A stretch of 64,000 nucleotides of DNA, from positions 1,984,001-2,048,000 of the forward strand of contig JAGPNK010000006.1 of the NCBI GenBank assembly GCA_020746835.1, given 5' to 3'. Below the pieces are notes generated by a model. The model was not told the origin of the DNA and did no database searches. It saw only the letters and a list, made by a program, of their open reading frames with translations. Source of the DNA: Stachybotrys elegans (lineage: Eukaryota > Ascomycota > Sordariomycetes > Hypocreales > Stachybotryaceae). Positions 23,037 to 32,324 of the stretch are shown piece by piece. Numbering within the stretch: position 1 is the first letter of the stretch; each line of letters starts with the position of its first letter. The translations under genes and the position numbers were made by a program.

Positions 23037-24898
23037 ATGGCCGACAAGGTGGTGCCGAGCGTGGAGGAGCCCATTGGCAAGGAGAAGAGGCTCGATGTTG
23101 AGACTGGCGTGGTGGCGGGCGACAGCTCTTCGCTGGCTGCCTCGGATATCCTGTCGCTCCAGGATCTTGATCCTGCCCTCAACATGAAGATGCACCTCGT
23201 CAACAATGTACGTTGGCCCACATCTAAGAAAGAAAGAAAAGAAGAAGAGGAAAATGAGCCAAAAGAGCTAGGCCTTCTGCGCATTTTGGCCGAAGTCGCT
23301 GACGATTTGCGCAAACGATAGGCCATCGACGAGATTGGATGGACACCCTACCATCTGAAGCTCTTCTTCCTCAATGGCTTCGGGTAAGACAACCCCCTCC
23401 GAAATGCGCCAGCTCACTGGTTTGATTTGTCGCGAGACGCTGACCCTTTTCGCCACCATAGCTACGCTGTCGACTCTCTCATCCTTCTCTTCCAATCCGT
23501 CATCGCTGTCCCGGCCTACCGTGAGATTGGCGGCAACGGCTACTCTTCCGGCCTCAACATCGCCATCTATGTCGGCATGCTCGTCGGCGCCCTCTTTTGG
23601 GGCATGTCGGCCGACATCATCGGTCGCAAGTGGGCCTTCAACCTCTCCCTCATCATCTGCTCCATCAGCTGCATTGTCGCTGGTGCCATGCCCAACTGGC
23701 CCAGCCTGGGTCTCTTCATCGCACTCCTGGGTTTCGGTGCCGGCGGCAACCTTGTCATGGACACTACCGTCTTCCTCGAATACCTGCCCGGCGACAAGCA
23801 GTGGCTGTTGACCCTCCTCGCCGCTTGGTGGGGTTTCGGACAGGCCATCACTGGCTTCATTGCCTGGGGTTTCCTGGCTCCTGAGAGATGGAATTGCTCC
23901 GATGCCGAGACCTGCACTTACGAGAACAACATGGGATGGCGCTACTGCTTGTACACCGGCGGTGCCCTTGTCTTTGTCATGTCCGTCCTGCGTGTTACCG
24001 TCATTCGCCTCCGTGAGACGCCCAAGTATCTCCTCGGTCTGGGCAAGGACGTCGAAGTCATGGAGACCATCAACTACCTGTCCACCAGGTACAACCGTCC
24101 CTGCTCCCTCACTCTCGAGCAGCTCGAAGCCTGCGGCACCATCAAGTCTGCCCACAGCACGAAGCGTTTCTCCTTCGAAGAGACAATGATCCACATCCGA
24201 GGCTTGTTCTGCACCAAGAAGATTGCCATTTCCACCTCCATGGTCTGGCTGTCGTGGACCATGATAGGTCTCGCTTACCCCCTCTTTTATGTTTTCTTGC
24301 CGTAAGTCGTGATACCTCCCCTAGTTGTGTCTTTTCTGGCCTCTTGTGCCGTGAGAATACCTCGTCTACGACAAAGTACCATAGTCTTAACACAACCAAT
24401 AGTCAATACCTGCTGAACAACGGTGCCGAGTTCAACCGTTCGACTTATGAGACGTGGCGCAACTACGCCCTGACCAATGTCAGCGGCATTCCTGGCCCGA
24501 TCATCGCCGGCTTCATGTGCAATACGAAGCTGCTGGGACGCCGATACACCATGGCTATCGGTGCCATCATCACCATGGGTCTCTTCTTCGGCTACACTGG
24601 CATCCAGACCTCGGCCCAGGATGTCGCCATCTCGTGCCTGATTGGCTGCTTCCTCAATATCTACTACGGCACGCTGTACGCTTACACCCCCGAGGTTCTC
24701 CCCAGTGCCCACCGTGGAACCGGCAACGGTGTGGCCGTCGCCTGCAACCGTATCATGGGTATTATCTCTGCCGTTGTTGCTACGACAGCCGACACCAGCA
24801 CTCCGGCTCCTCTTTACATTTGTGCTGCGCTTTTCCTCGCTCTCACCATCGTCTCGTGCCTCTTCCCATTCGAGCCCTATGGTCGTAGAAGTTCTTAG
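23037..24898 (+). CDS. MFS transporter, SV2/SVOP-like
   Basis: Twelve-helix major facilitator of the SV2-related group found in many ascomycetes; substrate unknown. Four exons: 23037-23207, 23322-23383, 23462-24301, 24403-24898; donors GTACGT, GTAAGA, GTAAGT, GTAAGT and acceptors TAG; product 522 residues. The splices give AIDEIGWTPYHLKLFFLNGF, then GYAVDSLILLFQSV, a typical first helix for this group. The loop 2-3 signature reads GMSADIIGRKWAF (G-x3-D-x2-GR-[KR]), and VFLEYLPGDKQW and PEVLPSAHRGTGNGVA (helix 4-5 and helix 10-11 regions) match sugar-porter-like signatures. A cytosolic N-terminus of about 55 residues precedes the first helix. The start at 23037 (ACAATGG context) is preferred over an in-frame extension 26 codons longer because the translated extension lacks an ATG and similarity to the family. 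Confidence 0.88.
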
Positions 24899-25434
24899 GC
24901 GAGGGATTATGGCTTATGAGAGACGGAGGGCAGGGTCACGTACGAATTTGGAGGCGGCTGTAATATGGCTAGGAACAAAATGATACCCAGTTTCGCAAGG
25001 TTGGAAGAGATGTGCAAGAGAATGAAGGAGAAGAGAAGGATGTGGGATCACCATCCCATTGAGATGTTTGGGTCGGCAGTAGGCTTCCGTGGACCATCTT
25101 ATAAACGATGCAAATCGACCCATGAGTAAGATATACGAGCCATGGGAAATGCTACGAATGATTCGAATGCTACATCATTTCACTCAATAGCACGGCATGA
25201 CGTGCAGTTTGAGGCTGACTGATGTGTTTGATGGTCCATCTAGTACTGTTAGCTAGAGTGGTTGTGATTGGACGATAGCACCCTTGAAATGATTATTCAG
25301 CGAATTGCCACTCTCGACATCTCCGTCACATAGATTTGGATTTTGATCTCTCGCAAGCACGGCAGCATGCCGGCCAGTCTATTATTTTTCTTCTCATATC
25401 TTCGCCTCTACTAATATTTCTCATAAATCTGACA
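24899..25434. other. Intergenic
   Basis: 3' region of the transporter and promoter of the DUF1992 gene. Nothing recognised. Confidence 0.6.
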
Positions 25435-27012
25435 ATGAATCTGAGCCGGCAGCCCTACTTTGTCTGTAGGCGCTGCTGTCAAAACTCGAGCCGGCGTTCG
25501 CCACGAGCTGCCTTTTACTCCTCCATTTCTAAACCAACCCCGAGCGATGAAGCTCGAAGAGATGATTCACCAATCCCAGCGCAGGCAAGCACTGGGAATG
25601 CTACAGAGAAAGGCCCATTGGCTCGTCGGCTAGAAGAAGCCACCGAGGAGGCTCTGCTGACTGGCGGGCGAGCCGGACAACGCGCTGTCGAGGAGGCGGG
25701 CTTCTCGGACGAGATAAAGGAGAAGCTCCTCGACAAGATTGCCGATGCCAAGTTTCGAAAGGACTTTTCTCATGCCTTTGCCCAGGCGGGGCTGCCTGAA
25801 TCCGCGGGTGAAGGAACTAGACTCATGGCCAACACGGCGCCGTGGACGGGCGAGGAACAGACGCAGGACACTGTGCTGAGGATGCTCGACGACGCAAAGA
25901 AGCCGCTCAAGCCGGAGCTCCGGGGCAAATTCGAGCTGCCGCCCGTCGATACGCGCATCAAGCGGCAGCCATACGTGAGCCCGGGCCAGCGGGCCGCCAC
26001 GGCGCGCGACAGGGCGTCCACGTACTCGGGCATGGGGATGAAGGAGAAGAAGGGCCTCAGCGACGAGGAGCGCGAGGCCATGCGCAAGGAGTTTCGCGAG
26101 AGGTTCCAGCCGGCGGCGCGCGCCCTGCCAAACACGCTCTCGGGCCTGACGGCCCTGGCCAACGAGCGCATTGAAGACGCGATTGCGAGGGGCCAGTTCA
26201 AGAACATACCGCGCGGCAAGGGCGTCGAGCGCGACCCCAGAGCGGACAACCCCTTTGTCGACACCACCGAGTACATCATGAACAAGATGATCAAGCGCCA
26301 GGACATGGTGCCGCCCTGGATCGAGAAGCAGCAGGAGCTCACCAAGGCGGCCTTTGTGTTCCGGGCGCGGCTGCGCAACGACTGGAAGCGCCACGCGGCG
26401 AGGATGATTGCCGCGACGGGCGGGTCCCTGGAGGACCAGATGAACAGGGCCGAGCGGTACGCCGCGGCGGAGCGCGTGCACAACCCGCGGCTCAGGAGCA
26501 GCGACCAGATTTCCGTGCCGGCGAATGCCACGGACGACGTCGTCATGGTGAGGATACGGCAGAAGGCCCCGGACGTCAGCAAAGAAGCAGAGGCGCCGGG
26601 AAGCGCGAGCGAGTCACAGGAGGCGGAGGCGGCTGCGCCCCTGGGCCAGCCGTTCCGCGACCCGGAGTGGGAAAGGACGGAGATGGCATACATGAAGTTG
26701 TCGGTGGACAACCTCAACACCATCGCGCGGAGCTACAACCTCATGGCGCCGGACCTGGCCAAGAAGCCGTACTTTTCGCTGGAGCGCGAGCTCAACGCGT
26801 GCTTCGCCGACGTGGCGCCGCTGGTGGCCAACGAGATCAAGGAGAGGGCCACGACGCCGAGGTCGACGGGCCTGGGGGGGCCGGCGCCCGAGAGGCCCGC
26901 CGGTGGCGGCATACTGGAGCGCTTCGGGGCCAAGGACAATGTGAGGATCCACGTCGAGGCGCAGGAGAAGGCGTATGGGTTGAAGGAGTGGTGGAGGGAT
27001 CTGTGGAAGTGA
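25435..27012 (+). CDS. Mitochondrial DUF1992 protein (DNAJC28-like conserved domain)
   Basis: Intronless, 525 residues from the ATG at 25435. The open frame extends 33 codons further up, but that extension is hydrophobic and low in Kozak quality, while the downstream ATG (ACAATGA) opens a basic, Arg/Ser-rich sequence (NLSRQPYFVCRRCC...SSRRSPRAAF) like a mitochondrial presequence. Residues about 240-340 carry the DUF1992 core: LANERIEDAIARGQFKNIPR, then ADNPFVDTTEYIMNKMIKRQ and PPWIEKQQEL. This domain is shared with human DNAJC28; no J domain (HPD) is present here. The C-terminal part contains ERTEMAYMKLSVDNLNTIAR and YNLMAPDLAKKPYFSLEREL, which are typical of the fungal members. Role in mitochondria is not established. 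Confidence 0.85.
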   Translation: MNLSRQPYFVCRRCCQNSSRRSPRAAFYSSISKPTPSDEARRDDSPIPAQASTGNATEKGPLARRLEEATEEALLTGGRAGQRAVEEAGFSDEIKEKLLDKIADAKFRKDFSHAFAQAGLPESAGEGTRLMANTAPWTGEEQTQDTVLRMLDDAKKPLKPELRGKFELPPVDTRIKRQPYVSPGQRAATARDRASTYSGMGMKEKKGLSDEEREAMRKEFRERFQPAARALPNTLSGLTALANERIEDAIARGQFKNIPRGKGVERDPRADNPFVDTTEYIMNKMIKRQDMVPPWIEKQQELTKAAFVFRARLRNDWKRHAARMIAATGGSLEDQMNRAERYAAAERVHNPRLRSSDQISVPANATDDVVMVRIRQKAPDVSKEAEAPGSASESQEAEAAAPLGQPFRDPEWERTEMAYMKLSVDNLNTIARSYNLMAPDLAKKPYFSLERELNACFADVAPLVANEIKERATTPRSTGLGGPAPERPAGGGILERFGAKDNVRIHVEAQEKAYGLKEWWRDLWK

Positions 27013-27382
27013 TGGAAAGAGTGGGCGTGTGTATGGGTGCCATGACCAGTGTACAGATGTGTATCGTATGTATTATAGCTGAGCATATATGTAGGTAATT
27101 TACCGCTACTACTTTGGGCACTGTCAACCTCTGAGTTGCTCACTCACTCAATTGTTCTACTTCTCTTGCCAAAGCACGATCTTAACGCGACACACTCTAC
27201 TCTGCTCTCGTGAGTTATAACATTATAAACCCAGTGGTATTTTATGTTGAGCTGAATGTCAGCCATGGTGCGTGCGCCTCATTCTCTATGATGGCGCTCT
27301 TGTCATTTATGAGGGTGGCAATGCTTCGGGGTCGACTGAAAGCTTGCTCACTTCCGCCAGAACTGTTGGCCAGAAATCGGAT
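27013..27382. other. Convergent intergenic gap
   Basis: Lies between the 3' ends of a plus-strand and a minus-strand gene. No feature recognised. Confidence 0.6.
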
Positions 27383-28420
27383 TCAATAAGAGTCAGAACA
27401 ATATGCCACATCGCTTGCATCGTCGTAGTCGCCATTTGAATAGTCGGAGTAGCCTCCATAATCAGACGTATAGTCGGAATACTCCCCAGAGTCGCATGTA
27501 TAGTCATCGTTGTTGGAGGCATATCCGCAATGCTCTCTATAGTCATATGCATCGCCTTCAACATTCAAAATAGCCTCACAGTGACCTATATGAACATATT
27601 GGCCACAGTAGCCTGCATCATTGTCGCTGTCAGGTATATATCTGATGCAGGGTGCGTCGTGGCATTCTACCTGCTCACCGTCGATGCTGGAAGACCCAAC
27701 TTCGAAGCAAGGCGTACTGGAATCTTCTGTGGAGCCATTTGTGTTATGAGTGCGGCCAGACACATCTTGAGACATGTGAGGGGTCGGATAGCCAAATCTG
27801 CCACCATTGTCTCTATCATTGGTACCGTCGAATGAATAGCCAGATCGGTTACAATTGTTTTCATCGCTGATGCTGCCAGCTGCATAGCGCGACAGACCGG
27901 AAGAGGAGCGACCAGATGTGCAAAGGTCGTTTGTATGGCCGGTGCTGCTAGACGCAGATCGAGATGAGCTGAGGGACGTGTAGCCAGCTTCGATGTTCGT
28001 GTTGTAAGCACTGTCGGGCTCAGAATAGGTACAAGGCCCGGCAAATGCTCCTGCAGAGCTGTACGTATCAGGGGCTTTGTAATACGTGTACCGATCGCCG
28101 CCAGGAAACGTGTAGATGGCTCTTCCATGGTCGTTGTTATAGTAGGTGCTGCCGTCTGGATTGCGGTAGTAGTAAGACCCGTCCCTAAGTATGATCAGCC
28201 ACTACTTGTTCTGGTGCTGTGGATGTTTCGACGATTGTACCATACCTGTTGGAGTAGTGGTAAGAGTTGCGGTTTGGGAAATTTGGGCCGTAGTCGCGAG
28301 AGCAGTAGTGATTGCCCTGCCGCACATCATGTCAGCCATGTAAGGAGGCCTAGGGCTATGGACTATCCGTAATACCTGTCCATTGATGCCGGAGCTCTTG
28401 TAAATGAAGTTGCGAGACAT
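27383..28420 (-). CDS. Tyrosine-, serine- and asparagine-rich protein of unknown function
   Basis: Three exons: 28376-28420, 28246-28316, 27383-28184 (introns 59 and 61 nt, GTATTA/CAG and GTATGG/TAG); product 305 residues. The first exons give MSRNFIYKSSGINGQ and GNHYCSRDYGPNFPNRNSYH, followed by RDGSYYYRNPDGSTYYNNDH, i.e. tandem DGSYYY / DGSTYY units. This N-terminal part resembles small conserved fungal proteins of unknown function. The rest is Ser/Thr/Cys-rich and the last 60 residues are a tyrosine-aspartate array (for example YSDYTSDYGGYSDYSNGDYD). No signal peptide, no membrane segment. The continuity across two canonical introns and the biased but ordered repeats support a real gene; no function is assigned. 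Confidence 0.72.
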
Positions 28421-28871
28421 GATGGACAGTGGTCTGGCGTAGCGGCGATATGCCTGGCGTGATTCGTGATGGAGAGGGTGGCTCAAGGTGAAGTGAAGAA
28501 GGAGAACAGAAAACAGAGGTTGATATAAATAAAGAGCTCTGGAGGAAAGAATTGAGGAAAGCATCGAGGTAGGAGGCAAGTGAAACGGAAGGCGCCATGG
28601 GCAGGCGCTGTCGTCGATCGGCTCACTCTATTCCCCAGACAAGGGGACAAAGATGTAAACGACCCAGAATTTCTTCTGCTTTGGGAGCCTCATAGTGGAC
28701 ATGTCGCAAGATTAAGGAGATAAACAGACAGGGCAGCCTTTTGGCTTGAGAATTTGCCAGCCTGGCGGAATCGCAAGTTGCAAGGGATGACGTGAATACT
28801 CATTACTATGGTAGATGGGTGTCAATTCCAAACGCAATGGCAAAGACAAGTTACAAGGCAGCGACAGGTGA
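28421..28871. other. Intergenic
   Basis: Upstream region of the tyrosine-rich gene and 3' region of the Pth11-like gene, both on the minus strand. Nothing recognised. Confidence 0.6.
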
Positions 28872-30145
28872 TCAAACCATGCTCTTCTCCTGGTGGCTTG
28901 CAACCTCTACATCTCGGCTGACATGGATAACCCCCATGGGGATATTCTCCCAGTCGTGATGTTCCGCCCGGTTCGGCTCGTGGATGGCGGTGGTGCTGGA
29001 CGCATCAACCGCCTGCCACGTCTTCGCGTCAGAACTTTCTGCCCTGGAGCTTTTGGCTCTCGATCCAGACTTGACTCCCTGGTCCCCAGAGCTGCCGGTG
29101 CCATCTGAGGGTGTGAAGTACGCGTTGGAGGTGAAGAGGGAGGATAGGCTGCGGAACTTGATGGCGCGGGCGGCGAGCTGGTTGATGGCAGGGGCGCACA
29201 GAGCCAGGATCGCCAGAGGGGCTTCAAGCATGGAGAGATAGAGCAGAGGAACGAGGTTCCCTGAGAGAGTGGATGTGTTAGTAGATGGTCAAGAGAGGTG
29301 GGAGAGCGTATTTCCAGCAGATGGCTACTTACAGGAAGGATCCGCTCCAGGACCAGCCTCGAGCATGCTGGGATCACGGACTATGATGATGAATCTCGCA
29401 AAGGAGAGGAATGCCGAACTACATCTCGTGTCAGTCGCTACGTGTTAAGCAGGTCTCGCATCGGCACTTACACGTATCCCAAAAGAAAGACACCCAGGAC
29501 GGCGACTCTCTTGCGAGCGCTCATCTTCAAACGCCACGTCGCAGGGACCGGCAAGACCAAGATTACCAGATCCAAAAAGGCATTCGTAAAGGCCGACCCA
29601 ATGTACCAGCCCATCGAGTCCCTGCAGACGCCCGGGATCAAGGGGTTGACGTTCATCTCTATCGGGTCACAGAAGGTCCAGGGCACGATGCAAGTGACGA
29701 TCCACCAAGCCGTGCAGATGCCGCCGACGGCCCAGAGGACCTTGACAAAAGTCTTTGAGAGCCGAAAGATTCTGGCGTAAAAGGTGAGGGCGCTCGTCTT
29801 GATCATCCATATCGTTGACGAGTAGAGCACGAGGGCGACGCAATTGGTGACGGTGTTGCGAGGTACCAGCTCGAGCGGCGTCATCCACGTATGCTGGCCA
29901 AGACCAATCGTCGTCCAGTATATATTGACAGAGAGGAAAGCATTGGAGAAGAGCAGCGTGGCAATGATGGCCCAGTCATCCCACCAGATGTATAAGGACG
30001 ATGCAATGCGGCGGGACCAGAACCGCAGAAGCACGGCGAGCGTCGCAACGACAATGCCAACGACTGCGCAAGCAACCACCCCAGGACCACGATCACTGTA
30101 ATCTGGCGGTGGAAGAGCCGGGGGGCCGCCTGCGGGAGAGTCCAT
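28872..30145 (-). CDS. Pth11-like seven-helix membrane protein (fungal rhodopsin domain)
   Basis: Member of the large fungal Pth11-like family of putative G-protein-coupled receptors. Three exons: 29472-30145, 29333-29418, 28872-29260; donors GTAAGT, acceptors TAG and CAG, a CTAAC branch point visible in intron 2; product 382 residues. Short N-terminus, then seven hydrophobic segments; hallmark pieces are WWDDWAIIATLLFSNAF (helix 2 region), GLGQHTW, TNCVALVLYSSTIWMIKTSA, FYARIF and the conserved extracellular Cys pair. After splicing the sixth/seventh helices read VSAFLSFARFIIIVRDPSM and WNLVPLLYLSMLEAPLAILA. The cytosolic tail of about 100 residues is Ser/Lys-rich. The extracellular CFEM domain of classical Pth11 is absent. 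Ligand unknown. It lies about 2.2 kb from the end of the PKS gene; a link with the cluster is possible but unsupported. Confidence 0.88.
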
Positions 30146-31134
30146 GGTGAAGGGAGAAGTTGCACTTTCCTCGCACGATGCTGCACAATGGTGCGTATAT
30201 GCGTACCGTGGGGGCTTGCTTGGCGAGGTAGAGGGTGTAAGGTGTAGATATGGAAGCAGATAGGCAGATAGACGAGCGGACTAGGCGCGTGCAAGGGAGC
30301 AGAGAGACACGGACGGAACCAAGACACAACGAGCAACAAACAAGGAAGTGGATAGGTAGTCAGCTGGATGAAGAATGGCGCTGACACAATGTGTTCGTCA
30401 GAGACAGGACAAAGGAACACATGCTTGCCGCTCGATCCCAGGAGGCCGGAAGGAAAGACCCTTGTGTATATGAGGCTGACCATTCCTCACGATAATAGCC
30501 GCCCCGGCAAGGGTTTAATCCACACAGTCGGAGGATTCTTTGCTAGCTTGGCCTCTCCCCCCATCAGACCTAGTAGATATTGATTGCACAGCATCTCCGT
30601 GGTCAGGATTGCGTAGTAATCGGGCCTTCGTGTCTAGACCCCGAGGCTGGTTTGATTCCCTCGGCAAGGCACCCTTTCCAGCTCCTCCCTTCGCCCGGCA
30701 TGGGGACCGGAATGCACAGTCGGAGGGATGCATCATGTCGCAGTGGCGACATTCATGGTTTGTAATGACAGTCATTGCCAGAGACACACACAGAGAGAGA
30801 AAGAGGGGAATAAGTTCCGGGACGGCTGAAAGCCTGATGAGGGCGGGTGCATAATCTATGCGCTCCGTGTGCGGGAAGGGCCGGGTGCCCGACACGGCGT
30901 CGAGCTGAGCCAGGCGCCTTTTGCGTTCCCGTATCACCGGTTGTCGTCACCAATTCAGCCAGCTCATTCTCCACCCTCTGCAGAAGCAATCAGGCATGAG
31001 AGGGTGGGAATTGCTGTGTGGTGGCAGCTTACGAGCAAGACGGCGTTCGATTGTATCCGAATCCCGCGTGACAGGGGGTGGTCAAAAGCCCGCCCAGCTG
31101 GCCGCCTGTGCCAGGTGCATGGTAGAGACGAAAA

Positions 31135-31156
31135 GGGAGGGAGGGAGGGGGAGGGG
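31135..31156 (+). other. G-quadruplex-type tract
   Basis: Five G-runs of 3, 3, 3, 5 and 4 separated by single A bases. It lies about 1 kb upstream of the Pth11-like gene and about 1.2 kb past the end of the PKS gene. Confidence 0.6.
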
Positions 31157-31493
31157 TTCTGGGCTGCGTGAGATGGAGAGGAGTGTCGGCTGTTTGTCAT
31201 GGTGGATGCTTGAAGGATGGATGGGAAAACGAGGGGGACGGCAGATTGGCGAGTGGCGCTGTATAAGGCTGAGAGCGCTAGTTGGACGGGGGGCGGGACA
31301 CAGCGGGACGGGCAATCGATAGCAGTACCCCAGGGGGCGTGGGTAGGAGGGCGTGGTCTAAGCGAGGAAGGAAGGAGCAACTACTACACTCCTACTCCGT
31401 AGAGTGCATCGAATGCACAACGAAATGGGACGCTGACTTTTTTTTTTCTTTTTCTTCTCCCTCACCATATTCTGAGCTGAATCCTGATGGCAT

Positions 31494-31507
31494 CACACAC
31501 ACACACC
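31494..31507. repeat. (CA)7 microsatellite
   Basis: Seven CA units in the intergenic region beside the PKS gene. Confidence 0.85.
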
Positions 31508-32324
31508 CGTATTCGATGTGATATACAGGCAGCCATTTCCACCAAGCCACCCACTATTAGACCTAGCAGGGAATCACAGCTAGCCGCCGACGTCCCATCG
31601 AGAACACGAGCTACTGCAACCTCACCACATCTCTCTAGAGTCGGTGTGCGCCCACCTGCAGGCATAATCCCTACTACCTGTCTTACTCATACATCTCTAG
31701 CGGATCGTATCGGCAGAAAGAGCCCAGGCCCTTTCACCCGGGTTTGGCTCGGAGCTATGGCCTCCCAAAGCAATATCGGGTTCGCTCGATGGCTAGCGTG
31801 GGGGATGGTCTTACGATCTGGGCCGATAGCAGGAGCATGGCCGTCATATTGGGCATTTTTGGTATGTCGTCGTGATTGGAGGAACCCCCCCCCTCCGAAG
31901 CGGTGGAGTCTTGTGGGATTCGCGCATTTGGTGTCGAGAGCCTCGACCTGGTGGTCTGTCTATATCTGCCAAATGCAGCATATAGTGTCAAATTTCCTCA
32001 CTTGTCAGCACATACGACCATACCTACCAGAAAATACGGGGTCCCGTCCGCTCCCCCCTAGTCAAACTGGTAAGGGGCAGATTAGTAGTTGGGTCGGTGA
32101 CGACCAGCGAACACCGGCTGTTGTATGTTTTTTGCTGTTCTTGGATCTATTTTTGCTTCTCGCTCCATTGCTCACCCTATAGGTGCAGGACTGGGATGAT
32201 ATCCGTACCCCTTGAAGACTCTCGATCGTGACGCATCGTCCATACGGATACCCCTTGGTATGCAGATTGGATCACAAACCCACCAATGGTTCAACACAAA
32301 GATCATTCTACATAAGGGTGTAGA

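Larger units (their letters stand above)
30146..32324. other. Intergenic between Pth11-like gene and PKS
   Basis: Holds a G-quadruplex-type tract (31135-31156), a T-rich run near 31438-31460 and a (CA)7 tract (31494-31507). A 231-codon plus-strand frame at 31487-32182 was considered and rejected for lack of protein-like features. This stretch probably contains the left border of the cluster. Confidence 0.55.

Noticed and set aside
23268..24194. 308-codon antisense frame within the SV2-like transporter
   Set aside because: Mirror of the GC-rich codon pattern of the real gene on the other strand.
28872..30145. Pth11-like receptor as a member of the polyketide cluster
   Set aside because: Separated by 2.2 kb of empty DNA from the PKS, and such receptors are scattered widely; no evidence for shared control.
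30640..30670. GGTTTGATTCC-like sequence resembling a tRNA B box
   Set aside because: No matching A box and no cloverleaf arms could be formed around it.
31487..32182. 231-codon plus-strand frame next to the PKS
   Set aside because: Begins in a CA microsatellite; composition is mixed and Trp-rich without recognisable family; could be an orphan gene but nothing supports it.
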